DNA of 64,000 nt, from contig JAKSZP010002684.1 in assembly GCA_022478985.1 (NCBI GenBank), positions 186,001-250,000 on the forward strand. Reading direction: 5' to 3'. The DNA comes from Massospora cicadina (Eukaryota; Entomophthoromycota; Entomophthoromycetes; Entomophthorales; Entomophthoraceae). The translations under genes were made by a program, and so were the position numbers. The stretch's first letter is position 1; the number at the start of each line of letters is the position of its first letter. This document shows, one piece after another, positions 48,027 to 59,384 of this stretch. Under the pieces are notes generated by a model that did no database searches, was not told the origin of the DNA, and saw only the letters and a program-made list of their open reading frames with translations.

Positions 48027-48250
48027 GACCCTTTCCTCCACACGTGTTCAATTGTGGCTACAGCCCCTTCACAAGTTCCCTCCCCCTCCCCATAAGTGGC
48101 GTTCCTGCTGGCAACAAGAGATAGCATCGCTTCTCTGGGGTGCCTTCCCTGTTACTAAGTTTTGTCTCTTTCAGGTCAAATTCAGAAGTGTCCGTCCCAT
48201 GGTCAGCCTTCCTCACAATAATTTAAATTTAAATTCCTTAATGACTCAAA

Positions 48251-48977
48251 TAGCGGGCCCCTAATACAGCTGAAGTTAGGGATGAAGCGCCAGTAATAGC
48301 CAACCATTCCCAAGGATACCTGTATATCCCGCTTGCTTTTGGGTGGAGTCATTTTTTGAATAGCTTCTACCTTAGCAGGTTGCAGTCTCAGCCCCATGGC
48401 ATCAACCACGACCCTAGGTACTCCAGGTGATCCTTAAAGAAATGACATTTCCTAGGTTTGATCTTGATGTTGGCCTTAGCGAGCCAGCGGAATACTGCTT
48501 CTAAATGGTTGAGGTGTTCAGAGAAGGTTCAGGAGAATACATTAATGTCGTCAAGGTATACAAGGACATATGACTGCTTTAGGTCCCCAAGAATAGTGTC
48601 CATCGCCCGTTGAAATGTAGCCAGGGCGTTACACAGCCCTTGCAGCATCCGAGTTGGTTGAAAAAGACCTTTGGATGTGATTATGACGCATTTCTCCTGT
48701 TCCACCACTGGCAACTTGATTTGCCAGTATCCTGAGCTCAGGTCCATTGCTGAAAAAAATGAGCTCCCCCTAGTTGCTCCAAAACGTTATCAATCCACGG
48801 TAAGGGATATGAGTCTTTTTTGGTGTTGGTGAGCTTTTGGTAGTCTATTACTATTTGTTTGGTGCCATCCTTCTTTTTTACAATCAAAATGGGCAAAGCC
48901 CATGGACTCTTCGATGGTTTAAGCATCCCTTGCTCTAATAGCTTGTCCATCTCCTTAGTCACTACTTTTTCCACCAT
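48251..48977 (-). pseudogene. B2 reverse transcriptase
   Basis: Frames read MDKLLEQGMLKPSKSPWALPILIVKKKDGTKQIVIDYQKL (48977-48860), MDLSSGYWQIKLPVVEQEKCVIIT (48747-48670) and the catalytic VYLDDINVFS (about 48560-48530), which is intact. The thumb reads MVDAMGLRLQPAKVEAIQKM... GYYWRFIPNFSCI, up to the LINE. Only one or two frame changes occur, so RT is the best-kept enzyme of B2. Confidence 0.9.
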
Positions 48978-49144
48978 CCTTGGTACGCAGATTGTCCTTG
49001 ACTGGATGGGAGGATGATCTCCAGTGTCCAGCCTATGAAATACCCCCTGTGCGCATCAGGAATCATGGTCATTGACAGCAAAAAATCTCTTTATATTTTT
49101 GAAATAAAGCGATTGCCTGATCCTTCTGGGTTTTGACAACCCCA

Positions 49145-50033
49145 TTAATTTATCACATGATACAACTGCGTTACACTGAGCTGTGGTTCAAAAGGCAGAC
49201 CAAATTTCTCCAGAGACCCAAACTCATGAACCAAAAGAACCTCCTCAACGGAAATTAAGTGCAAATTGCCACTATTTGGTGGCGGCGGATTTGCAGTGGT
49301 ACCATTTTGTAGATTTGCAAGTAAAACTTTGATCTCCCCTTGCCCTGGTAATAGATTGCATGGGGCCATATGGGGCTCAAACCATGATTGCTGATATGGC
49401 CCAATAACCTCCCCATAGAGTCCGTTTGGAACTTCTATCACCAAGTCAGCGTTTACTATAACTTGATGCCCGGACTGAATAGATATAGGTCCAGAAGCTC
49501 TGAGCGGCAGCCCTTGTTATTCATAGATCTGTTGAGGAAGGGCCCAGGTTTTGCCCTTTAAACGATGGTAGCGCACTGGGATTACTCCATCTCTATAATC
49601 TAGATTGATATTCCCCATATGCACCAGATCATTTGGCACTCCGCTAGAGGTGATGTAAATTGGGATTCGCTGACCCAATATTTCAAAAGTCTTATCCGTC
49701 ATTTTAATTACAGCCCCATAGTGTCACAAGAAGGCGGTTCCAATTAGCAAATTATAATTGCTATTTGGTAACACTATAGCTGGGGTTACCACAATAATAG
49801 AACCAAACTGTAACGGAAGCGTAAAGTATGATCACTCAGAGTTCATGTTATATGCTCCAGCAGTTACGTATACCACCCAGTGTTTCACATCCGGTTTTGG
49901 TGACAACTTGGCCACAAAATTTGTGGAAACTATATAGATGGGGGCACCAGTATCTATGATGGCACAGACTTGGGTTTTAGCTACAACCAGGTCGCAGTAA
50001 GTACATTCAGAGTAAGACACATCTTGACTGTTT
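49145..50033 (-). pseudogene. B2 protease and protease-RT linker
   Basis: The protease reads VSYSECTYCDLVVAKTQVCAIIDTGAPIYIVSTNFVAKLS (50030-49910) with the DTGA active site intact. Then come frame 49517-49702 (RIPIYITSSGVPNDLVHMGNINLDYRDGVIPV) and 49145-49444 (VIEVPNGLYGEVIGPYQQS). B1 and B3 share both blocks, so they belong to the polyprotein, but I cannot assign them a function. L1-C is inserted directly upstream. Confidence 0.83.
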
Positions 50034-50049
50034 ATAACATGGACATTTA

Positions 50050-51939
50050 TTGATTTATTCAAGGTACTCCAACAAGGGGATGGAAAGTACCGAATCACAA
50101 CACTCAAAATGACAAAATAAAACTACTAACCAGGTGGGAAGCAGAAACTTCTAACCCACCATGGCAGAGGGTGAGGAGGGGTCAGGGGGTTGGTTTTCAG
50201 AAAGACCCACCTCGATCATGGGATGTTGGCTACAGTACCGGATCAGAGCAGAGATCCAGGGCATTGGGGCATCCGCATAGTGGGGGTGGAGGTCAGCGTA
50301 GTAAGAGTTTTCCACTTCCTCATCAAGATAATGATGGGAAAGTGTTTCAACAAAAGCTGTGAGGAGAACTTCAGCTTCTTTGCGGGCTTCAGAAAGTTGG
50401 GTGAAAAGGGATATACCGTGGCGGGTGATTTTGGCTGAGGGTTGAATGAAGCAAGCGTTGCGACATTCATAACAGCAACTTCAGCATCATCAAATAGTTT
50501 TGAGATGTCACTGCAGGGAGATTCAGGGAAGTCGGGGGGGGGAAGAAGATGTTGGGCAGGCCATGCTGGAGCTGAGCCACTGACTGGGCCACCGCGGTGC
50601 GTAGTTTTGGGCAATGAGGAGAGGCCACCGCAGCTAAGGCGAGCTGGTGGTCACTTTGGAAGGGGGCTGTATTGGGTAGAGGAGCAAAATGGCGAGGGGT
50701 AGGGGTTTCATCAAAGTCAGGAAGGAAAAATTCTGCTCGACCATAATCGCCTTGGCAGAGAGGTTGACCTGTATGCTTACTAATGAGGACATTACCTGAT
50801 TCGTCAGTCTCAGCCAATAGATCCCATGGATTTTGGTTCACTGGAATAGTAGCGTTCAAATTTGGGTGGGTAGGATTGGGCGAATGGGCAGCTGCTTGAG
50901 TGCCAATGGTGGTCCAAGCATTGCTCTGATTGGCTGGGGTAGATTTAGGTGGGAGAGTGAGGCTGGAGGTTTTGGGGGGGCTGATTTTCCATGTGGGCTC
51001 ACTGAGCGAGATTGGAGGGTGGGAGGGGGCAAAGCGTCCCATACTAAACCTCCAGAGGGGGCTCAGAAGCCGCAGCAGCGGATTTGGCCTTAGGGCACGC
51101 TCTTTTTGCATGGTCGAGGCCAAAGCAGAGGGAACAAATCTGCCTACCATTATCGACCCAAGCCCAAAAGAAATGATTAGCGCGCGCGCGCTGCAGCCAC
51201 ACTAGTGCGGGGTGGGATTTGTTGGGCTATGGTAGGGTGGTGTAGTATGATGGTGGCTGTTGCACGAGGAGCAGCAAGGCGCTCCGCACCAGATGGAATA
51301 GCAAAGATGAGGTTGGGCTGAGTGCCATAAGCCATGAGCCCCGCGACCAACTGGTCATACAAAACCTGGGGTGGAAGGTGGGATGGGAGATTTGCAAAGG
51401 ATACCACCAGCGTGGTGTCTGAAGAGAGGTGAGTACGGGTTGTGGGAATCAGGTTTTTTTTATAAATTAGAGGAGTTTGTGCTGCCGCTTCAGCATCCTC
51501 CTCAGAATGGAGCCCAACGTCAAAGTAGCCCTTGAAAGGGAGGAAGTCTATAAAGCCAGCTGGCGCAAAGGCCGCAGTGACTAGGTCAATAATTGCCCTA
51601 TCAGCATATGGGAACAAACGCCTATAGTCCACTCTAAGGCAATAGCGAATGGCGGAGCGAGGGAGGGCGAGAGGATGGGGGCGAGAAGGGTGGACGCGCG
51701 CCAGGTGGAGCGCTAAGTCCCGTGGGGGGACAAAACGGCTGGAAGCAGTGGGCGGGCTATTTGAGCCCATCTGAACGCGCTTGCCCATGGGGCAGAAAAC
51801 ACTAGGTGGGGGTGCACTGCTGCCCCACACTGGGGTGGCAGGCGGTGGAGCCAAGGACATCAAAGAATAGGTTTGGGAAGACGGCTGTGGATAAATAAAA
51901 CTTAAATTTAAAATCACTCAAAAGTGACTTTAAGCGGTC
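50050..51939 (-). mobile_element. ORF1-only LINE L1-C, HAL1-like, nested in B2
   Basis: This is an 1890-base insertion flanked by a perfect 16-bp duplication, ataacatggacattta (50034-50049 and 51940-51955). It holds one LINE-type ORF1 and no trace of ORF2. The 3' end, ccccttgttgg...ccttgaataaatcaa, resembles the L1-A and L1-B tails (cccatggtcagccttcc, aataaattt). The 5' leader has a short cacttttgag stretch recalling L1-A cacttttgcaac. Both ends being present argues against simple truncation. It therefore resembles the mammalian HAL1 elements, which keep only ORF1 and depend on another LINE. Confidence 0.85.
50151..51860 (-). pseudogene. L1-C ORF1: two RRM-like folds, CCHC knuckle, acidic tail
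   Basis: The start is the first ATG of the frame (MSLAPPPATP). After a Pro-rich head come fold one (IRYCLRVDYRRLF... GYFDVGLHSEEDAEAA) and fold two (TTLVVSFANLPSHLPPQVLYD... LVAGLMAYG), both like L1-A ORF1. The first frame stops at 51177, beside a (cg)n run at 51180-51191. In another frame the knuckle CSLCFGLDHAKRAC follows near 51150-51100. A second frame change lies near the run of nine G at 50534-50542. The last frame reads QLSEARKEAEVLLTAFVETL and ends SPSAMVG-stop at 50151. Total about 570 codons, with few substitutional stops. Confidence 0.82.
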
Positions 51940-51955
51940 ATAACATGGACATTTA

Positions 51956-53250
51956 AGGAGTCCCTGTTTCTAAGGAAACATGCTTTCCCCTCACCAATTC
52001 TGGGGTATTGTTTGATAATAGTGTTGACCAGAAGAGCGACGCTTACCACTTTCAAAAAATGTGAATCAGAGGAGGGGTCTAACTTTTTCAGGGGAAACTT
52101 GGTTAAACATCTGACAAGCATATGGCTTGACCTGCATCTGAGACCCCTCTCCCGCCATAGATGCAGACTGCACTTGTGTCATAATATTCACCCCCAACTG
52201 GCTGCTAATACATTACTGACTCATTGTACAAGGGAGCTTCCACTGAATGTTCTAAGATGAGTTCAGGTGGGACGTTTGGATTTGATATAGTGGAGGTAGA
52301 GAGTTCCATCTCTACTCCGCTCTGACTTTTCCCTAGAAGTTCTGTTTGACTGTATGCAGGAGACCTGTTGATTGGAGCACCATCATGCTATGTGCCCCTG
52401 TCAACTGCATTTGAAACAGCTGACCCCATAGGGCCCAAGTCCCCAATTAATTCAAATAAACCACGTTGAGAGTTGGGCTGGAAGTGGTTGGCATAAACAG
52501 GGTTAGAGCGATAGTTGGGCCTAGGATGATAAGCAGGTATGGGGAGGACGTTTGGCCGCAGTGGGTAACTTTGTGGACTCTGAAACGGACAGACAAAGTT
52601 TTCCAAGTAAGATGATTCAACAGTGGTAGCGAAAGGATTCCGCTCTGTATTAAGTGGAGGGAAGTTGGCTGATATATGGCGCAAAAACTGAACAATTTTA
52701 AGCAAAGGTACATCTTCATCCAACATTAAGGTATAACGTTATATAGCTCATAGTATGGCTTCACAGCAGAAGTCATCTCAATACACACATCATATTCAGA
52801 TAGAATTCTGGCCCCAAATAACATGTGAGCCTCCGCCATAAACCACTTAGCAAATGTGGTGAGGGTCTCATTCCACTGAAACCTGATGGTCATAAACTCA
52901 GCCTTCCGCTGTGACATCTTAGCAGTTCTTCCAAACAGCCACAGCCCCGTCTTTTTGACTTCTTGGTATGTAATGGAACTTCCTAAAAGGTAGCAGATGA
53001 CTTGATCAGCACTACTAACATCCAAAGTAAAATCAACAGTTTTTGATCTTTGTCGCTCTGATACTCATTCCATCACAATTTTAAATCGCTTAAAGAACCC
53101 ATATATTCCCTTCATGAAAAAATGGGGGCAGATTATCACTGCAAACCTCCTAGAGCAGCTCATCTTAGTTTTTTAGCACAGCATCCAATGCTAGTTTCAG
53201 CTTTACATAGGCAACTAGCCCATCATGTTTTAAAGATTTTTTTATCAAGA
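51956..53250 (-). pseudogene. B2 gag
   Basis: Frame 52726-53025 reads LWLFGRTAKMSQRKAEFMTIRFQWNETLTTFAKWFMAEAHML. Frame 52388-52726 reads MLDEDVPLLKIVQFLRHISANFPPL and then a Pro/Tyr/Asn-rich tail. B3 has clear counterparts (LRLFGGTAKMSWQKAKFL, EDDVHLLRIVQ). These look like a capsid-type Gag. The CCHC knuckle seen in B3 should fall near 52350-52150 but is not readable. The end (SLNVHV) is cut by L1-C. Confidence 0.75.
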
Positions 53251-53309
53251 TAACCAGATGCAAAATAGCTGGCAACTGAGTTTTTATCATGCTATAATTG
53301 ATTAATAGA

Positions 53310-53327
53310 CCCCTGTAGTGAGCATCA
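53310..53327 (-). other. Primer-binding site of B2
   Basis: The reverse strand reads TGATGCTCACTACAGGGG one base after the LTR end. It differs at one position from the sites at 34889 and 63384. The position next to an LTR confirms that this 18-mer is the primer site. Confidence 0.85.
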
Positions 53328-53328
53328 C

Positions 53329-53899
53329 TGTTGTAAAAATTGGCGAAATTGTCTAATATATGCCATAAGGGTTTTTGCACAGGGTTGACCCACTGAGCAA
53401 TTGGAATGACAATATGAAGATTTTCAGCCCCTCGGAGTACACTTAAAATAATAAATATAACAAAAAGGGAGCAATATCCCTATAAATCACTTCTTTTATT
53501 GTAGATAATCTAGCGGATTCTTCCTAGTCCGCTTACTCTTTCTTCTATCAAAAACCTAGCCTTTTCTTAATCGCCCATCTTGCTTATATACAACAGCTTT
53601 GAAGAATACCAATATCATAGCTTGGACTATTATATTCCACTGATTCTCCTCAATTTCAGTTTGTTATTCTTTTAGCTCTTTATTGCCCTAATTTTAGGCA
53701 ATTCAATTTGTATATGTCAAATATTGACATCGCCTTATTGCCTTATTCTGGAGGCGATCCAATTTTAGCTCATTATATCCTAATATTGTCTCATTTCAAG
53801 GCACTTGAATGATCAAACCCAATATCATGTTTGGCAGATTATATCCAATCTGCCCTAGCGATTCTCATCTTTTTATCCAGTCATATCGGAATTGTGACA
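53329..53899 (-). repeat. 5' LTR of B2
   Basis: This is a 571-base partner of 40646-41210. On the + strand it runs tgttgtaaaaattgg to aattgtgaca. The outer end has changed from cacaaca to gtgaca. It is followed by the duplication atcag and then by B1 sequence. Confidence 0.92.
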
Positions 53900-53904
53900 A
53901 TCAG

Positions 53905-54291
53905 CATGGATTTGGATGGCGGAATAAAGTTTCTAGTATATGGAACAGACCCTTTGAGTAATGAAGAAAATGGTCCCTGATGCCTACACAATCAGGGTCC
54001 TGGAGTGGGCAGTTATCAACCATGTGCACACTAGGTTTTTGGGCTTATAACCTATAGGGCATGGCAAAAGTAATTTTTAATTAAATAAGTAACAAAAGTA
54101 AAAAAATATAAAAATTAATATTATAGAATATGTTATAAAAACCATACAAGGTATGTAAATGATATGATAATAACACGCTTTATCATAAAGCAAAGCAACA
54201 ATATCAATCCACTGTTCAGAAAGACTCATGATTGACTTGCTGACTCTGCTTCTTTTGACAAGACCTGCACTTTAATTGGCAAAATGCAAAC
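53905..54291 (+). pseudogene. End of B1 integrase and AT-rich tail
   Basis: Translation gives HGFGWRNKV, then after a frame change MVPDAYTIRVLEWAVINHVHTRFLGL. This matches the B2 integrase end (GVEAYSIRDPTSGQIINQVHAKFLRPY). It is the piece of B1 beyond the B2 insertion. The 230 bases from about 54060 are AT-rich, without coding, and lead into the LTR at 54292. Confidence 0.75.
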
Positions 54292-54469
54292 TGTCAAGAT
54301 TCTGATAAGGCTGGACAATAGCCTAAGTAGATATTGTTTTAAATTTATTGCGAGGAAGGCCGACCATGGGACGGACACTTTCAAATATGACTCAGGACAG
54401 ATAAACTTAGTACTGGGGGAGGCACCCCAGAGAAGTGATGCTATCTCTTGTTGTCAGCGGGAACGCCAC

Positions 54470-57400
54470 TTATGGGGAGGGGGAGGGAACGTGTGAAGGG
54501 GCCGTAGCCACTATTGCGCACGTGTGGAGGAAGGGGTCTGATTTGATGAACCAGACTGGGAACCAGGAGGAGACCAGCTGTTGGCGACGCGGTGGGAGGT
54601 ATCCAAACATCCACGCTTGAAAGTGGTCCACCAAATGAGACCGGAATCTGTGGACAGTTTCTGGGAGGGTGGGGGTGGAGCCTGCGATGGCATCTAAGAC
54701 AATCGTGTGGATGGTCCACATGGCGATTGCAACCACCAGAGCATGGAGGGAAGGTGGAAGGGAGGAGGCCATTGATAGAGCAAACATATCTCTTGACAGA
54801 CCGAAGGGATGCGTTTGATACTGGCCCAGCAGACGTTGAACTTCGCGCCATATCACTTTAGAGGTGGGGCACTTCTCCAGGCGGTGGAACAGCGTTCCAT
54901 ACTGGCCGCACATGACACAGGATGAGTGTAAAGCGTTAGAGTGCTCAGCTGTATGATACACCTGCCTCAGGCAGTGCCACACATGGGAGCGGACTTGAGG
55001 CTGCAACAGAGGGTAATGTATATATTTCCAGATTGTTTTTTGGGTCTCAATGGAATAAGGGATGTCCATCATGTCCAGGTAGTCCACCCTGGATAGGACA
55101 TGGGGCCGAATGGGGATCACGCCATCATGGATGGATAGCCCCTGTACCTCTTGTGTGAACTGAGGAGAGGGGCGGCCTCTTTGGGTTGTATGTCCACTAA
55201 TATGAATTCTCCACTCTGCGCTCCGCATGGAGAGTAGGATTCGTTTGTAGTGGGTTTTGTCCCGTGAGGACCTGTGGCCGATGTGTGTGATGCGAGGTAT
55301 TTCATCAGGGAGTGGGGGTTTGATGGATTGTTGAGGCCCAAGGCTTGGGAGAAGTTGGAGTGGGCTGCGCGGGACCAGTGTTGGGATGAGAGTGTAGGAG
55401 TGGTGACGGCCGCAATCCAGGTGCCCAGGATCTTGGCAGCATGGGCTTTGAAGTCAAGCAGGCCCATGCCACCATGATGATGAGGGCCAAACATGACCTC
55501 TAGCCGCACTGGTGGAGGGTGGCCTGACCAAAGCCATCCTTGCAGCAAGGCATACAAGGATTTGAAGAAGCTTGGGGAGAAGGGGATGGCGTGGGCTCCG
55601 AACCAGACTTTGGATAGGAGCATAGAGTTGGCTAAAACAACCCTGCCAGTAAGGGAAGTAGGGTGGGCTCTGAGAGAGGCGATTCTCTTTGTCACGTTGT
55701 CCAGAATACGGCACTCCATTACTGCTGACGCGTATCCGCCTGCCTCCATCCACATGCCCAGATGGCGCACCGGTCCTATGGTAGGAAGTGGCACAAAGGG
55801 GAGCACCCAGTGGAGCGGTGTGTGTTGAGTTAGTAAGGCGTGGACGTGGGCGAGCAAATGGGCTGGGTTAGGAACTAATTGCTGGGGCCCAGCAGTTCTG
55901 AAATTGACCAAGGAGGATGATTTTGGTTTTGGAGGCGTTCAGTGCAACGTTGCTTACCCGGGAATATTCCTGGATGAGAGCTTCAAGCGCGCATGCATCT
56001 AAATTATTAGACACCCCAACCACACAATCATCTGCGAACGCCAATATCTTGACTGGGGCTTGGCCTGGAACATGGACCCCAGTTAGTTGGGCATTCACAT
56101 TTCGCAGTAGTGGGTCAAGGCTGAAGTTGTATAAGAGTGGGCTGAGGGGGTCCTATTGTCACAAGCCCCTTTGAGGGCGGACTACTTCCATTAGGAAGCC
56201 AGGGCCACGCACTGCCATTGTTGCAGATTCCGTGAGCAGCATCACCCAGTTGATGAAGCGAGGGGGTAGGCGGAATTGATGGAGGCAGGCCCTTAGGTAT
56301 TCCCAGTTTACTCTATCATAGGCCTTTTGTTGGTCCAAGAATACAAGTGCCCCAGAGGCTGTGGACTGACATACATTAGCCACAGAATGCACGTTATCCC
56401 AAATCGACCTTCTGGGATGAAACCAAATTGTTCTGGGGAGATGGTGGCAGATGCTACAGTCCCTAATTGGTTAGCCATAATTTTTGTTAAAATTTTGGTG
56501 TCTGTGTTTGTTAGAGAAATGGGGCGCCAGTTGGCTAAGTCAAGCTTATCCCCTTTCTTGAGTAGTGTGACAGTAAAGGCCTCATGTCCTCCTGGTAGGA
56601 GGTGCGTTTCCAACAGGCTTTGGTTAAGTGAGGCAAGCAGAAGTGGGGATATATATTTGAAATATTTTTTGTAGAACTCATATGGAATGCCATCTGGGCC
56701 TGGGCATTTTCAGTTTGGTGGCACTGCGAATGGCTGTCCATAATTCATTCGGAGTAATTAAATTCATTATTTCTGGGTATTGAAAAATGGTGCAGATATG
56801 AGCTCAGTTGAGAAATTCTGCCACTTCAGCCGGCTGAATTGGTTCAGCTTGGTACAACTTGGAGTAATATTTTTGCGTTTCAATTGCCACTTCAGCCGGT
56901 GTATCCACAATAGAATTATCCGATCTTTGCACCTGTGTACAGGCCACGCTCTGGCCTGATACAAATTTTTTTTAAAGAAATATGCGGTGCACTTGTTGCC
57001 TTTTGTGATGCATGTGGCCCTGTATTGAACACAAACCTGATGTTTGTGTTGCCTTTTGAGTGCGTTGAGGTGGGCGGCTGCCTCCGCCCACTTCTGGCCC
57101 CATGCAGGGCTGTATCCTGTAGCTGGAATGTTGGACTCCAAGTGTGCCAATTCTTCCAGAGTGTGCGAGATAACTGCTGATGTGGCTCGTGAGCATCTGG
57201 AGGAGAGATGGTGATAGTGGAAGATGGTGTCCTCTTTGAAAGTTGCCCATGTGGAAATGGGGTCCGCACAAAACGGTGCAACAAACTTTTATACCAAAGT
57301 TGCCTCTTCCACCCACATGGAAAATCCTGGCGATGCGAGCTCAGGGGGGGCGGATTTTGCACCAATGTGGGGCCTTTGCAACTGTGACGGGTAAGTGGTA

Positions 57401-58092
57401 TGTTATTGAGACCAGTCAGTGGTCAGAGAATTCCATTTTTGTTGTTTTGAAGTGGGAGATGTGGGGTTGGAATTTCGCCGCATTAGAATAAGGTCAATGT
57501 GGGTCATGGACCTTAATTGGCTGTTGTGGACGTGGAAATCCATCATGTTTTCGAGCAGTGGGGCATGTCACAGCAGCGCATCCATTACCCAAGGGTGGCC
57601 TTTAGAATGAATAGTTCTATGTGACCCTGTGGGGCGTGGGGTGAGGAGGTCACCAGTCTGTTGGTGAGGTTAGCCAACAGTTCATGTCGCCTACTAGGAA
57701 AGAATCAGGAGGTAGCAGGAGGGATTTGACAACGAGAAAAATTCCTGACGCTCGTGTGCACCATTTGGGGCATAGATGTTGATGAGTGCATGCACTACAT
57801 CAGCCCATGAGAAGGTGACGACAAGCACTCGGCCATTTAGGAATGTTTCTGAGGATACAAATTTGAAAATTTTTTTCATGAATTAGCACCCCACAGTGCT
57901 TTGACCAAAAGGATAGGGATGGGAGGAGCATTGTTTTCCAAGTTTCCTCAGAACCTTGTGGACAGTGGGACTCCTGGATGGCCAGGATATCCATGGGTAA
58001 ATTGTGTTGAAAAAATTCAGTTTCCTAGCCTAGGATGGGGAGGCCTTGAGTCTGGCGATATTCAACGTCCCTAAAGTGAAGGTTTCCCCCAT
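54470..58092 (-). pseudogene. L1-A3 ORF2
   Basis: The start ATG at 58092 follows CG in 'ggtgcgatggggg'. The endonuclease has MDILAIQESHCPQ (57994), INIYAPNGAHERQEF (57820) and a broken centre. The RT spans 57365-56159 in several frames with WRPISLTNTDTKILTKI, FLDQQKAYDRVNWEYL and catalytic FADD (reverse of 56028-56039). Frames 55117-55911 and 54470-55228 hold the thumb and the C-terminal CVMCGQYGTLFHRLEKC (near 54900). The protein continues past the L1-A1 stop and ends PSHVPSPSP, which suggests the L1-A1 end is premature. Confidence 0.9.
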
Positions 58093-59384
58093 CGCACCTT
58101 AGGTGCAAGGGGGTGGGCCCCCAGGCCCACCAGCCTCTTCAAGGTCCCCACGGGCTTTCACTACAGTGCAGGTGTTAGCAGCAACGCTATCAGAGTTTTT
58201 GTTGATTTTTGTGGAAAGAATTACATTGGCTTTGGCCTTCGCTTTTTGTTTTCCTGACATTGGACAAATTTTTTGCGGTGCGGATCAGTTTGGTGCACCG
58301 TTGAGTGGAAAATTTTTTTTCAGTTGGGATAGGTCCCAAGTCAGTTTTGACTGGGGCTTAGGTGCAACGATTGGGTGAGATTGAGTTTCCTATCAGATCC
58401 TTGGATTGAGCGGCCCACTTGGCATGGGCTTCCCAATCTGATTGGTTGTTGGATTCCTGAGTTGCTTCCGCCGCAAAGGTTTCCATGTCCATCTGGCGTT
58501 GTGAGTGCGGGATAGAGGTGATGGCTTTGGCCATTTCCTTGGCTGCGGCCCTACAGGCCTGCTTGGCCTTCTTCCGTTCTTGTGGGGAGATAGGCTTTAC
58601 CAATAGGTAGCAGCCTTGTGCTCCCCATGGGAAAGCCTCCTTGGTGCTTGAAGTTGGTTCGTAGTGCGCCTCTCCGTTGGCTATGGCCACTGAGGGGTGC
58701 TCTTGGAATGTGACGCCCTCCTTGATGGGGCACACGTGCACCTTATGGCCGAACACATCACAGTGGGTGCAAATGGGGGGCGTGCAGTCCACGGTCACCC
58801 GGAATGGGTGTGTGGTATGCCCTGCAATATCAATAAAAGTGGAGTGTGGGATCTGGGTTAGGTCCTTTGCAATCTCCTCAGTTGGGGTCAGAACTGCGAT
58901 GGCTTTGCCAGTGCACAGGTGTGGCATCAGTGTGAAGCGTTGCATTTTGAAAGATTGTATTTTGCCATATACAGCGAGACCATCTTTCATGTGTTTTCAA
59001 AATATCACGTTTTACCGTAGTAGGCAAAAAGTCAAACGTGAGGAAAATTTGGTTTGATTTTGTCCATCTGGTGCATTTGGTTTTGATGACCCATTGCCCT
59101 TCGGGGAGGTCAACCACTATGCACACTGCTGCAGCCTCGTCTGCTGCTTTTTTGCTTTTGAAACCTAGGTCCAGCCAACTGCATGACATGGAGTGAGGTG
59201 CAACATACACCGCGGTCAGGAAAATTTTGTGTACATCTTCACAAAATTTACTTCATAAGGCCGTTTTTTGGATGTCCAGATACACGCAGACTCTGAATTC
59301 CACCGACGAAAGTGGTTGGGAGTGTGGTATGTTGATGTACTGGTTGCATCATGCTTGCCATGCGAGTATCTCTGGGGAAATCAT
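58071..59384 (-). pseudogene. L1-A3 ORF1
   Basis: The ATG at 59384 starts MISPEILAWQA, then a TGA where copy 2 has an Arg codon. Fold one and fold two lie in frame 58878-59210 (SCSWLDLGFKSKKAADEAAAV, IFLTFDFLPTTVKRDIL). A small frameshift near 58985 leads into frame 58358-58990. That frame runs from KDGLAVYGKIQSF through the knuckle CTHCDVFGHKVHVC and a Lys/Ala/Glu-rich helix (ERKKAKQACRAAAKEMAKA). It would end at the TAG at 58071, 22 bases into ORF2. Expected length is about 437 residues. Confidence 0.85.

Larger units (their letters stand above)
42959..48233 (+). mobile_element. Full-length LINE L1-A2, nested in B2
   Basis: This is a 5275-base copy of the L1-A family, flanked by a perfect 17-bp duplication, ttccttaatgactcaaa (42942-42958 and 48234-48250). 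It begins cttttttctctcgttgc and ends aataatttaaatttaaa. It separates the RT and RNase H of B2. Length and both ends equal those of L1-A1, and no 5' truncation is seen. Confidence 0.95.
40646..53899 (-). mobile_element. Complete Ty3/gypsy B2, nested in B1
   Basis: LTRs of 565 and 571 bases bound it, with ends TGTTGT...ACAACA. The flanking duplication is atcag (40641-40645 and 53900-53904). Minus L1-A2 and L1-C it is about 6.06 kb. Reverse-strand order: 5' LTR, primer site, gag, protease, RT, RNase H, integrase, 3' LTR. No chromodomain is seen, so it is a different Ty3 lineage from A. Reading frames are broken in places but far better kept than in B1. Confidence 0.93.
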
